Below are positions 52,365 through 62,771 of a DNA stretch of 64,000 bases, piece after piece. This stretch comes from Eutreptiella sp. 'Long Island Sound 2002' (taxonomy: Eukaryota > Euglenozoa > Euglenophyceae > Eutreptiales > Eutreptiaceae). Numbering within the stretch: position 1 is the first letter of the stretch; each line of letters opens with the position of its first letter. The notes beneath the pieces were generated by a model. That model saw nothing but the letters and a program-made list of their open reading frames with translations, was not told where the DNA came from and did not search any database. Both the position numbers and the translations under genes were made by a program. Location: positions 40,812,090-40,876,089 of the forward strand of contig OZ038382.1 of the NCBI GenBank assembly GCA_964036045.1, given 5' to 3'.

Positions 52365-55300
52365 TTGAGAGAAAGTCCCGAATTTGAGTTTGAGATATTG
52401 TGTCGGCAAGTATCACCGCACTTCATTATGAGAGCACCTGGCTCTCGCACCAAGCCATACCATACCATACCATGCCAAGCCAAGCCAACCATGCCTTGGC
52501 TTGACGAGACGAGGCGAGCGAGCGCGCGCGCGGGGGTGGCGGGGGGTGCAATGGCAGTGTGGGTGTGTGGTGGCAGTGGACCAGAGCGAAAACTTCAACG
52601 GGTAGGGCCAAAGGTGCCACTTTACGAAAGCACGTGTACAGCCTAGCCAACCACCACGCAGCAACCTGAAAATCCAATAAATGTGGCGTACCAATATGAA
52701 ACTTTTTTGCAAAAATATGGAACATGCCCCTTCTAAATTCTCGTCTAATGCCTTCCCGGAACCCTGAAGGGGGACCTGCATTAACTTGACAGAAAGTGCC
52801 GAATTCAAATTTGAGATATTGTGTCGGCAAGTATCACCGCACTTCATTATGAAAGCACTTGGCTCTCGCACCAAGCCATACCATACCATACCAAGCCAAG
52901 CCAAGCCAGCCATGCCTTGGCTTGACGAGACGAGGCGAGCGAGCGCGCGAGCGGGGGTGGCGGGGGGTGCAATGGCAGTGTGGGTGTGTGGTGGCAGTGG
53001 ACCAGAGCGAAAACTTCAACGGGTAGGGCCAAAGGTGCCACTTTACGAAAGCACGTGTACAGCCTAGCCAACCACCACGCAGCAACCTGAAAATCCAATA
53101 AATGTGGCGTACCAAAATGAAACTTTTTTGCAAAAATATGGAACATGCCCCTTCTAAATTGTCGTCTAATGCCTTCCCGGAACCCTGAAGGGGGAGCTGC
53201 AATAACTTGACAGAAAGTCCCGAATTCAATTTTGAGATATTGTGTCGGCAAGTATCGCCGCACTTCATTATGAAAGCACCTGGCTCTCGCACCAAGCCAT
53301 ACCATACCATACCATGCCAAGCCAAGCCAACCATGCCTTGGCTTGACGAGACGAGGCGAGCGAGCGCGCGCGCGGGGGTGGCGGGGGGTGCAATGGCCGT
53401 GTGGATGTGTGGTGGCAGTGGACCAGAGCGAAAACTTCAACGGGTAGGGCCAAAGGTGCCACTTTACGAAAGCACGTGTACAGCCTACCCAACCACCACG
53501 CAGCAACCTGAAAATCCAATAAATGTGGCGTACCAAAATGAAACTTTTTTGCAAAAATATGGAACATGCCCCTTCTAAATTCTCGTCTAATGCCTTCCCG
53601 GAACCCTGAAGGGGGAGCTGCAATAACTTGACAGAAAGTCCCGAATTCGAGTTTGAGATATTGTGTCGGCAAGTATCGCCGCACTTGATTATGAGAGCAC
53701 CTGGCTCTCGCACCAAGCCATACCATACCATACCATGCCAAGCCAAGCCAACCATGCCTTGGCTTCACGGGACGAGGCGAGCGAGCGCGCGCGCGGGGGT
53801 GGCGGGGGGTGCAATGGCAGTGTGGGTGTGTGGTGGCAGTGGACCAGAGCGAAAACTTCAACGGGTACGGCCAAAGGTGCCACTTTACGAAAGCACGTGT
53901 ACAGCCTAGCCAACCACCGCGCAGCAACCTGAAAATCCAATAAATGTGGCGTACCAAAATGAAACTTTTTTGCAAAAATATGGAACATGCCCCTTCTAAA
54001 TTCTTCTCTAATGCCTTCCCGGAACCCTGAAGGGGGACCTGCAATAACTTGACAGAAAGTCCCGAATTCAAATTTGAGATATTGTGTCGGCAAGTATCAC
54101 CGCACTTCATTATGAAAGCACTTGGCTCTCGCACCAAGCCATACCATACCATACCAAGCCAAGCCAAGCCAGCCATGCCTTGGCTTGACGAGACGAGGCG
54201 AGCGAGCGCGCGAGCGGGGGTGGCGGGGGGTGCAATGGCAGTGTGGGTGTGTGGTGGCAGTGGACCAGAGCGAAAACTTCAACGGGTAGGGCCAAAGGTG
54301 CCACTTTACGAAAGCACGTGTACAGCCTAGCCAACCACCACGCAGCAACCTGAAAATCCAATAAATGTGGCGTACCAAAATGAAACTTTTTTGCAAAAAT
54401 ATGGAACATGCCCCTTCCAAATTCTCGTCTAATGCCTTCCCGGAACCCTGAAGGGGGAGCTGCAATAACTTGAGAGAAAGTCCCGAATTTGAGTTTGAGA
54501 TATTGTGTCGGCAAGTATCACCGCACTTGATTATGAGAGCACCTGGCTCTCGCACCAAGCCATACCATACCATACCATGCCAAGCCAAGCCAACCATGCC
54601 TTGGCTTGACGAGACGAGGCGAGCGAGCGCGCGCGCGGGGGTGGCGGGGGGTGCAATGGCAGTGTGGGTGTGTGGTGGCAGTGGACCAGAGCGAAAACGT
54701 CAACGGGTAGGGCCAAAGGTGCCACTTTACGAAAGCACGTGTACAGCCTAGCCAACCACCACGCAGCAACTTGCAAATCCAATAAATGTGGCGTACCAAA
54801 ATGAAACTTTTTTGCAAAAATATGGAACATGCCCCTTCTAAATTCTCGTCTAATGCCTTCCCGGAACCCTGAAGGGGGACCTGCATTAACTTGACAGAAA
54901 GTGCCGAATTCAAATTTGAGATATTGTGTCGGCAAGTATCACCGCACTTCATTATGAAAGCACTTGGCTCTCGCACCAAGCCATACCATACCATACCAAG
55001 CCAAGCCAAGCCAGCCATGCCTTGGCTTGACGAGACGAGGCGAGCGAGCGCGCGAGCGGGGGTGGCGGGGGGTGCAATGGCAGTGTGGGTGTGTGGTGGC
55101 AGTGGACCAGAGCGAAAACTTCAACGGGTAGGGCGAAAGGTGCCACTTTACGAAAGCACGTGTACAGCCTAGCCAACCACCGCGCAGCAACCTGAAAATC
55201 CAATAAATGTGGCGTACCAAAATGAAACTTTTTTGCAAAAATATGGAACATGCCCCTTCTAAATTCTCGTCTAATGCCTTCCCGGAACCCTGAAGGGGGA

Positions 55301-56574
55301 GCTGCAATAACTTGACAGAAAGTCCCGAATTCAATTTTGAGATATTGTGTCGGCAAGTATCGCCGCACTTCATTATGAAAGCACCTGGCTCTCGCACCAA
55401 GCCATACCATACCATACCATGCCAGGCCAAGCCAACCATGCCTTGGCTTGACGAGACGAGGCGAGCGAGCGCGCGCCCGGGGGTGGCGGGGGGTGCAATG
55501 GCCGTGTGGATGTGTGGTCGCAGTGGACCAGAGCGAAAACTTCAACGGGTAGGGCCAAAGGTGCCACTTTACGAAAGCACGTGTACAGCCTACCCAACCA
55601 CCACGCAGCAACCTGAAAATCCAATAAATGTGGCGTACGAAAATGAAACTTTTTTGCAAAAATATGGAACATGCCCCTTCTAAATTCTCGTCTAATGCCT
55701 TCCCGGAACCCTGAAGGGGGAGCTGCAATAACTTGACAGAAAGTCCCGAATTCGAGTTTGAGATATTGTGTCGGCAAGTATCGCCGCACTTGATTATGAG
55801 AGCACCTGGCTCTCGCACCAAGCCATACCATACCATACCATGCCAAGCCAAGCCAACCATGCCTTGGCTTCACGGGACGAGGCGAGCGAGCGCGCGCGCG
55901 GGGGTTGCGGGGGGTGCAATGGCAGTGTGGGTGTGTGGTGGCAGTGGACCAGAGCGAAAACTTCAACGGGTAGGGCCAAAGGTGCCACTTTACGAAAGCA
56001 CGTGTACAGCCTAGCCAACCACCACGCAGCAACCTGAAAATCCAATAAATGTGGCGTACCAAAATGAAACTTTTTTGCAAAAATATGGAACATGCCCCTT
56101 CTAAATTCTTGTCTAATGCCTTCCCGAAACCCTGAAGGGGGACCTGCAATAACTTGACAGAAAGTCCCGAATTCAAATTTGAGATATTGTGTCGGCAAGT
56201 ATCACCGCACTTCATTATGAAAGCACTTGGCTCTCGCACCAAGCCATACCATACCATACCAAGCCAAGCCAAGCCAGCCATGCCTTGGCTTGACGAGACG
56301 AGGCGAGCGAGCGCGCGAGCGGGGGTGGCGGGGGGTGCAATGGCAGTGTGGGTGTGTGGTGGCAGTGGACCAGAGCGAAAACTTCAACGGGTAGGGCCAA
56401 AGGTGCCACTTTACGAAAGCACGTGTACAGCCTAGCCAACCACCACGCAGCAACCTGAAAATCCAATGAATGTGGCGTACCAAAATGAAACTTTTTTGCA
56501 AAAATATGGAACATGCCCCTTCCAAATTCTCGTCTAATGCCTTCCCGGAACCCTGAAGGGGGAGCTGCAATAAC
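52365..56574. repeat. 2,105-bp 5-mer higher-order repeat, two copies
   Basis: The units are 52,365-54,469 and 54,470-56,574. Paired markers are CTTGAGAGAAAG with GAATTTGAG in the first monomers, GCATTAACTTGACAG with AAGTGCCG in the second, ATGGCCGTGTGGATG in the third, and GGCTTCACGGGACG in the fourth. The period equals that of the 7.7-14.0 kb block, but the component monomers differ, so the two 5-mers arose independently. Confidence 0.86.
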
Positions 56575-59500
56575 TTGACAGAAAGTCCCGAATTCAATTT
56601 TGAGATATTGTGTCGGCAAGTATCGCCGCACTTCATTATGAAAGCACCTGGCTCTCGCACCAAGCCATACCATACCATACCATGCCAAGCCAAGCCAACC
56701 ATCCCTTGGATTGACGAGACGAGGCGAGCGAGCGCGCGCGCGGGGGTGGCGGGGGGTGCAATGGCAGTGTGGATGTGTGGTGGCAGTGGACCAGAGCAAA
56801 AACTTCAACGGGTAGGGCGAAAGGTGCCACTTTACGAAAGCACGTGTACAGCCTAGGCAACCACCACGCAGCAACCTGCAAATCCAATAAATGTGGCGTA
56901 CCAAAATGAAACTTTTTTGCAAAAATATGGAACATCCCCCTTCTAAATTGTCGCCTAATGCCTTCCCGGAACCCTGAAGGGGGACCTGCAATAACTTGAC
57001 AGAAAGTCCCGAATTCAATTTTGAGATATTGTGTCGGCAAGTATCACCGCACTTCATTATGAAAGCACTTGGCTCTCGCACCAAGCCATACCATACCATA
57101 CCATGCCAAGCCAAGCCAACCATGCCTTGGCTTGACGAGACGAGGCGAGCGAGCGCGCGTGCGGGGGTGGCGGGGGGTGCAATGGCAGTGTGGGTGTATG
57201 CTGGCAGTGGACCAGAGCGAAAACTTCAACGGGTAGGGCCAAAGGTGCCACTCTACGAAAGCACGTGTACGGCCTACCCAACCACCACGCAGCAACCTGA
57301 AAATCCAATAAATGTGGCGTACCAAAATGAAACTTTTTTGCAAAAATATGGAACATGCCCCTTTTAAATTCTCGTCTAATGCCTTCCGGGAACCCTGAAG
57401 GGGGAGCTGCAATAACTTGACAGAAAGTCCCGAATTCGAGTTTGAGATATTGTGTCGGCAAGTATCGCCGCACTTGATTATGAGAGCACCTGGCTCTCGC
57501 ACCAAGCCATACCATACCATACCATGCCAAGCCAAGCCAACCATGCCTTGGCTTGACGAGACGAGGCGAGCGAGCGCGCGCGCGGGGGTGGCGGGGGGTG
57601 CAATGGCAGTGTGGGTGTGTGGTGGCAGTGGACCAGAGCGAAAACTTCAGCGGGTAGGGCCAAAGGTGCCACTTTACGAAAGCACGTGTACAGCCTAGCC
57701 AACCACCACGCAGCAACCTGAAAATCCAATAGATGTGGCGTACCAAAATGAAACTTTTTTGCAAAAATATGGAACATGCCCCTTCTAAATTCTCGTGTAA
57801 TGCCTTCCCGGAACCCTGAAGGGGGAGCTGCAATAACTTGACAGAAAGTCGCGAATTCAATTTTGAGATATTGTGTCGCCAAGTATCACCGCACTTCATT
57901 ATGAAAGCACCTGGCTCTCGCACCAAGCCATACCATACCATACCATGCCAAGCCAAGCCAACCATGCCTTGGCTTCACGGGACGAGGCGAGCGAGCGCGC
58001 GAGCGGGGGTGGCGGGGGGTGCAATGGCAGTGTGGGTGTGTGGTGGCAGTGGACCAGAGCGAAAACTTCAACGGGTAGGGCCAAAGGTGCCACTTTACGA
58101 AAGCACGTGTACAGCCTAGCCAACCACCACGCAGCAACCTGAAAATCCAATGAATGTGGCGTACCAAAATGAAACTTTTTTGCAAAAATATGGAACATGC
58201 CCCTTCCAAATTCTCGTCTAATGCCTTCCCGGAACCCTGAAGGGGGAGCTGCAATAACTTGACAGAAAGTCCCGAATTCGAGTTTGAGATATTGTGTCGG
58301 CAAGTATCGCCGCACTTCATTATGAAAGCACCTGGCTCTCGCACCAAGCCATACCATACCATACCATGCCAAGCCAAGCCAACCATCCCTTGGATTGACG
58401 AGACGAGGCGAGCGAGCGCGCGCGCGGGGGTGGCGGGGGGTGCAAAGGCAGTGTGGATGTGTGGTGGCAGTGGACCAGAGCGAAAACTTCAACGGGTAGG
58501 GCGAAAGGTGCCACTTTACGAAAGCACGTGTACAGCCTAGGCAACCACCACGCAGCAACCTGCAAATCCAATAAATGTGGCGTACCAAAATGAAACTTTT
58601 TTGCAAAAATATGGAACATCCCCCTTCTAAATTGTCGCCTAATGCCTTCCCGGAACCCTGAAGGGGGACCTGCAATAACTTGACAGAAAGTCCCGAATTC
58701 AATTTTGAGATATTGTGTCGGCAAGTATCACCGCACTTCATTATGAAAGCACTTGGCTCTCGCACCAAGCCATACCATACCATACCATGCCAAGCCAAGC
58801 CAACCATGCCTTGGCTTGACGAGACGAGGCGAGCGAGCGCGCGTGCGGGGGTGGCGGGGGGTGCAATGGCAGTGTGGGTGTATGCTGGCAGTGGACCAGA
58901 GCGAAAACTTCAACGGGTAGGGCCAAAGGTGCCACTCTACGAAAGCACGTGTACAGCCTACCCAACCACCACGCAGCAACCTGAAAATCCAATAAATGTG
59001 GCGTACCAAAATGAAACTTTTTTGCAAAAATATGGAACATGCCCCTTTTAAATTCTCGTCTAATGCCTTCCCGGAACCCTGAAGGGGGAGCTGCAATAAC
59101 TTGACAGAAAGTCCCGAATTCAATTTTGAGATATTGTGTCGGCAAGTATCGCCGCACTTGATTATGAGAGCACCTGGCTCTCGCACCAAGCCATACCATA
59201 CCATACCATGCCAAGCCAAGCCAACCATGCCTTGGCTTGACGAGACGAGGCGAGCGAGCGCGCGCGCGGGGGTGGCGGGGGGTGCAATGGCAGTGTGGGT
59301 GTGTGGTGGCAGTGGACCAGAGCGAAAATTTCAACGGGTAGGGCCAAAGGTGCCACTTTACGAAAGCACGTGTACAGCCTAGCCAACCACCACGCAGCAA
59401 CCTGAAAATCCAATAGATGTGGCGTACCAAAATGAAACTTTTTTGCAAAAATATGGAACATGCCCCTTCTAAATTCTCGTGTAATGCCTTCCCGGAACCC

Positions 59501-59942
59501 TGAAAGGGGAGCTGCAATAACTTGACAGAAAGTCGCGAATTCAATTTTGAGATATTGTGTCGCCAAGTATCACCGCACTTCATTATGAAAGCACCTGGCT
59601 CTCGCACCAAGCCATACCATACCATACCATGCCAAGCCAAGCCAACCATGCCTTGGCTTGACGAGACGAGGCGAGCGAGCGCGCGCGCGGGGGTGGCGGG
59701 GGGTGCAATGGCAGTGTGGGTGTGTGGTGGCAGTGGACCAGAGCGAAAACTTCAACGGGTAGGGCGAAAGGTGCCACTTTACGAAAGCACGTGTACAGCC
59801 TAGCCAACCACCACGCAGCAACCTGAAAATCCAATAAATGTGGCGTACCAAAATGAAACTTTTTTGCAAAAATATGGAACATGCCCCTTCTAAATTCTCG
59901 TCTAATGCCTTCCCGGAACCCTGAAGGGGGAGCTGCAATAAC
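56575..59942. repeat. 1,684-bp 4-mer higher-order repeat, two copies
   Basis: The units are 56,575-58,258 and 58,259-59,942. Shared markers are CCATCCCTTGGATTGACG (about 56,698 and 58,382), GTGTATGCTGGC, CAATAGATGTGG (about 57,727 and 59,411), CTCGTGTAATGCC and AAAGTCGCGAATTC. Confidence 0.85.
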
Positions 59943-62291
59943 TTGACAGAAAGTCTCGAATTCAATTTTGAGATATTGTGTCGCCAAGTATCACCGCACT
60001 TCATTATGAAAGCACCTGGCTCTCGCACCAAGCCATACCATACCATACCATGCCAAGCCAAGCCAACCATGCCTTGGCTTCACGGGAGGAGGCGAGCGAG
60101 CGCGCGCGCGGGGGTGGCGGGGGGTGCAATGGCAGTGTGGGTGTGTGGTGGCAGTGGACCAGAGCGAAAACTTCAACGGGTAGGGCGAAAGGTGCCACTT
60201 TACGAAAGCACGTGTACAGCCTAGCCAACCACCACGCAGCAACCTGAAAATCCAATAAATGTGGCGTACCAAAATGAACCTTTTTTGCAAAAATATGGAA
60301 CATGCCCCTTCTAAATTGTCGCCTAATGCCTTCCCGGAACCCTGAAGGGGGACCTGCAATAACTTGAGAGAAAGTCCCGAATTCAATTTTGAGATATTGT
60401 GTCGGCAAGTATCGCCGCACTTCATTATGAAAGCACTTGGCTCTCGCACCAAGCCATACCATACCATACCATGCCAAGCCAAGCCAACCATGCCTTGGCT
60501 TGACGAGACGAGGCGAGCGAGCGCGCGCGCGGGGGTGGCGGGGGGTACAATGGCAGTGTGGATGTGTGGTGGCAGTGGACCAGAGCGAAAACTTCAACGG
60601 GTAGGGCCAAAGGTGCCACTTTACGAAAGCACGTGTACAGCCTAGGCAACCACCACGCAGCAACCTGCAAATCCAATAAATGTGGCGTACCAAAATGAAA
60701 CTTTTTTGCAAAAATATGGAACATCCCCCTTCTAAATTGTCGCCTAATGCCTTCCCGGAACCCTGAAGGGGGACCTGCAATAACTTGACAGAAAGTCCCG
60801 CATTCAATTTCGAGATATTGTGTCGGCAAGTATCACCGCACTTCATTATGAAAGCACTTGGCTCTCGCACCAAGCCATACCATACCATACCATGCCAAGC
60901 CAAGCCAACCATGCCTTGGCTTGACGAGACGAGGCGAGCGAGCGCGCGCGCGGGGGTGGCGGGGGGTGCAATGGCAGTGTGCGTGTATGCTGGCAGTGGA
61001 CCAGAGCGAAAACTTCAACAGGTAGGGCCAAAGGTGCCACTTTACGAAAGCACGTGTACGGCCTACCCAACCACCACGCAGCAACCTGAAAATCCAATAA
61101 ATGTGGCGTACCAAAATGAAACTTTTTTGCAAGAATATGGAACATGCCCCTCTAAATTCTCGTCTAATGCCTTCCCGGAACCCTGAAGGGGGAGCTGCAA
61201 TAACTTGACAGAAAGTCCCGAATTCCAGTTTGAGATATTGTGTCGGCAAGTATCGCCGCACTTGATTATAAGAGCACCTGGCTCTCGCACCAAGCCATAC
61301 CATACCATACCATGCCAAGCCAAGCCAACCATGCCTTGGCTTGACGAGACGAGGCGAGCGAGCGCGCGCGCGGGGGTGGCGGGGGGTGCAATGGCAGTGT
61401 GGGTGTGTGGTGGCAGTGGACCAGAGCGAAAACTTCAACGGGTAGGGCCAAAGGTGCCACTTTACGAAAGCACGTGTACAGCCTAGCCAACCACCACGCA
61501 GCAACCTGAAAATCCAATAAATGTGGCGTACTAGAATGAAACTTTTTTGCAAAAATATGGAACATGCCCCTTCTAAATTCTCGTCTAATGCCTTCCCGGA
61601 ACCCTGAAAGGGGAGGTGCAATAACTTGACAGAAAGTCCCGAATTCAATTTTCAGATATTGTGTCGCCAAGTATGACCGCACTTCATTATGAAAGCACCT
61701 GGCTCTCGCACCAAGCCATACCATACCATACCATGCCAAGCCAAGCCAACCATGCCTTGGCTTGACGAGACGAGGCGAGCGAGCGCGCGCGCGGGGCTGG
61801 CGGGGGGTGCAATGGCAGTGTGGGTGTGTGGTGGCAGTGGACCAGAGCGAAAACTTCAACGGGTAGGGCCAAAGGTGCCACTTTACGAAAGCACGTGTAC
61901 AGCCTAGCCAACCACCACGCAGCAACCTGAAAATCCAATAAATGTGGCGTACCAAAATGAAACTTTTTTGCAAAAATATGGAACATGCCCCTTCTAAATT
62001 CTCGTCTAATGCCTTCCCGGAACCCTGAAAGGGGAAGTGCAATAACTTGACAGAAAGTCCCGAATTCAATTTTGAGATATTGTGTCGGCAAGTATCACCG
62101 CACTTCATTATGAAAGCACTTGGCTCTCGCACCAAGCCATACCATACCATACCATGCCAAGCCAAGCCAGCCATGCCTTGGCTTCACGGGACGAGGCGAG
62201 CGAGCGTGGCGCGGGGGTGGCGGGGGGTGCAATGGCAGTGTGGGTGTGTGGTGGCAGTGGACCAGAGCGAAAACTTCAACGGGTAGGGCCA
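59943..62291. repeat. Satellite, last monomers before the retroelement
   Basis: Five full monomers and a 245-bp partial one, cut after GGGTAGGGCCA. The final copy has a rearranged CG tract near 62,200-62,213 (GCGAGCGAGCGTGGCGCGGGG instead of the usual uninterrupted CG run). The break at 62,291 coincides with the TG that starts the LTR-like segment. Confidence 0.85.
62287..62291. other. Putative 5' target-site sequence of the retroelement
   Basis: The undisturbed satellite reads GGGTAGGGCCAAAGGTGCC at this place. Here it breaks after GGGTAGGGCCA. If the following sequence is an LTR element, the last 4-6 satellite bases (GCCA, GGCCA or GGGCCA) are the 5' copy of the target-site duplication. 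The second copy would lie beyond the window. Confidence 0.55.
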
Positions 62292-62771
62292 TGTAACGGC
62301 GGCAGTGACAGCACTGAATCATACACTGATGTGATCAGAATTCCAATGATTCTCAGATGTACATTAGTGCAGTAAATTTTCCGCTCAGTTTCATGTTTTC
62401 CGTTCGCCGCCAGATGTCGCCTGTGAGCGCGCGTCGAGTCGCATTTGTCTGTCGTGATTTCCCAATCGGATTTATTTAAATGTTTTCGAATGATTTCACG
62501 TTGTGTCATTATGTGCGATGAATGCGCATTGAGATTCTATGTCTGCTCCATTTTTGTAGACCGGGTTTTCGTACCTTTCATATTCCACCATGGAGTTCAC
62601 TGGACCTTCAAGTGCTTTGCATATGTCGCTCCCAGAGGCTGGATATGGGTCCGAAGAGGGTTATGTGGGTTCGGAGATATCAGGGGCAGTGTCGGGCGTT
62701 ACGACCCCTGGGGCATCAAGGCTACAGGCTTCGCAGTCACAACAAAGATCAACCACTATGCAGCGGTTACA
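62292..62771 (+). mobile_element. Putative 5' LTR of a retrotransposon, 480 bp
   Basis: The segment starts TGTAAC (62,292-62,297) exactly where the satellite breaks. It ends GTTACA (62,766-62,771) immediately before a tRNA-complementary primer site. TGTAAC and GTTACA are exact inverted repeats with the canonical TG...CA ends. The length is normal for an LTR. Inside are a CCAAT (62,462-62,466), an A/T-rich TATTTAAA (62,473-62,480), and a start codon in ideal context at 62,590. No AATAAA is seen inside. The matching 3' LTR is outside the window, so identity as an LTR rests on the ends, the primer site and the clean junction. Confidence 0.8.
62473..62480 (+). promoter_or_regulatory. Possible TATA-like element of the LTR promoter
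   Basis: TATTTAAA lies ten bases after a CCAAT box. About 33-35 bases downstream is TCATTA (62,506-62,511), an acceptable initiator-like site. If transcription starts there, U3 is about 62,292-62,507 and the ATG at 62,590 follows a leader of about 82 bases. A second initiator-like TCAGTT is at 62,385-62,390 with no TATA at the right distance. This assignment is tentative. Confidence 0.35.

Larger units (their letters stand above)
1..62291. repeat. 421-bp tandem satellite array, about 148 monomers
   Basis: The landmark TTGACAGAAAG recurs at 119, 540, 961, 1382 and so on to 62,047, almost always 421 bp apart. The 147 intervals total 61,928 bp, which is 147 x 421 plus 41. Eight 426-bp copies explain 40 of the extra bases, and scattered 419-, 420- and 422-bp copies account for the rest. 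The array enters from the left edge in mid-monomer and stops at 62,291 in mid-monomer. Neighbouring copies differ at only a handful of positions. Most copies keep an EcoRI site (GAATTC, first at 134-139), so EcoRI should cut the array into a 421-bp ladder. There is no rRNA, tRNA or host gene inside. The sequence shows a satellite; a centromeric or heterochromatic location is only an inference. Confidence 0.98.

Noticed and set aside
1-62291. CRISPR array
   Set aside because: The repeat unit is the whole 421 bp. There are no unique spacers between short repeats, and no cas genes.
1-62291. Ribosomal DNA spacer or other functional tandem gene cluster
   Set aside because: No rRNA, 5S, histone, snRNA or tRNA sequence occurs in any monomer.
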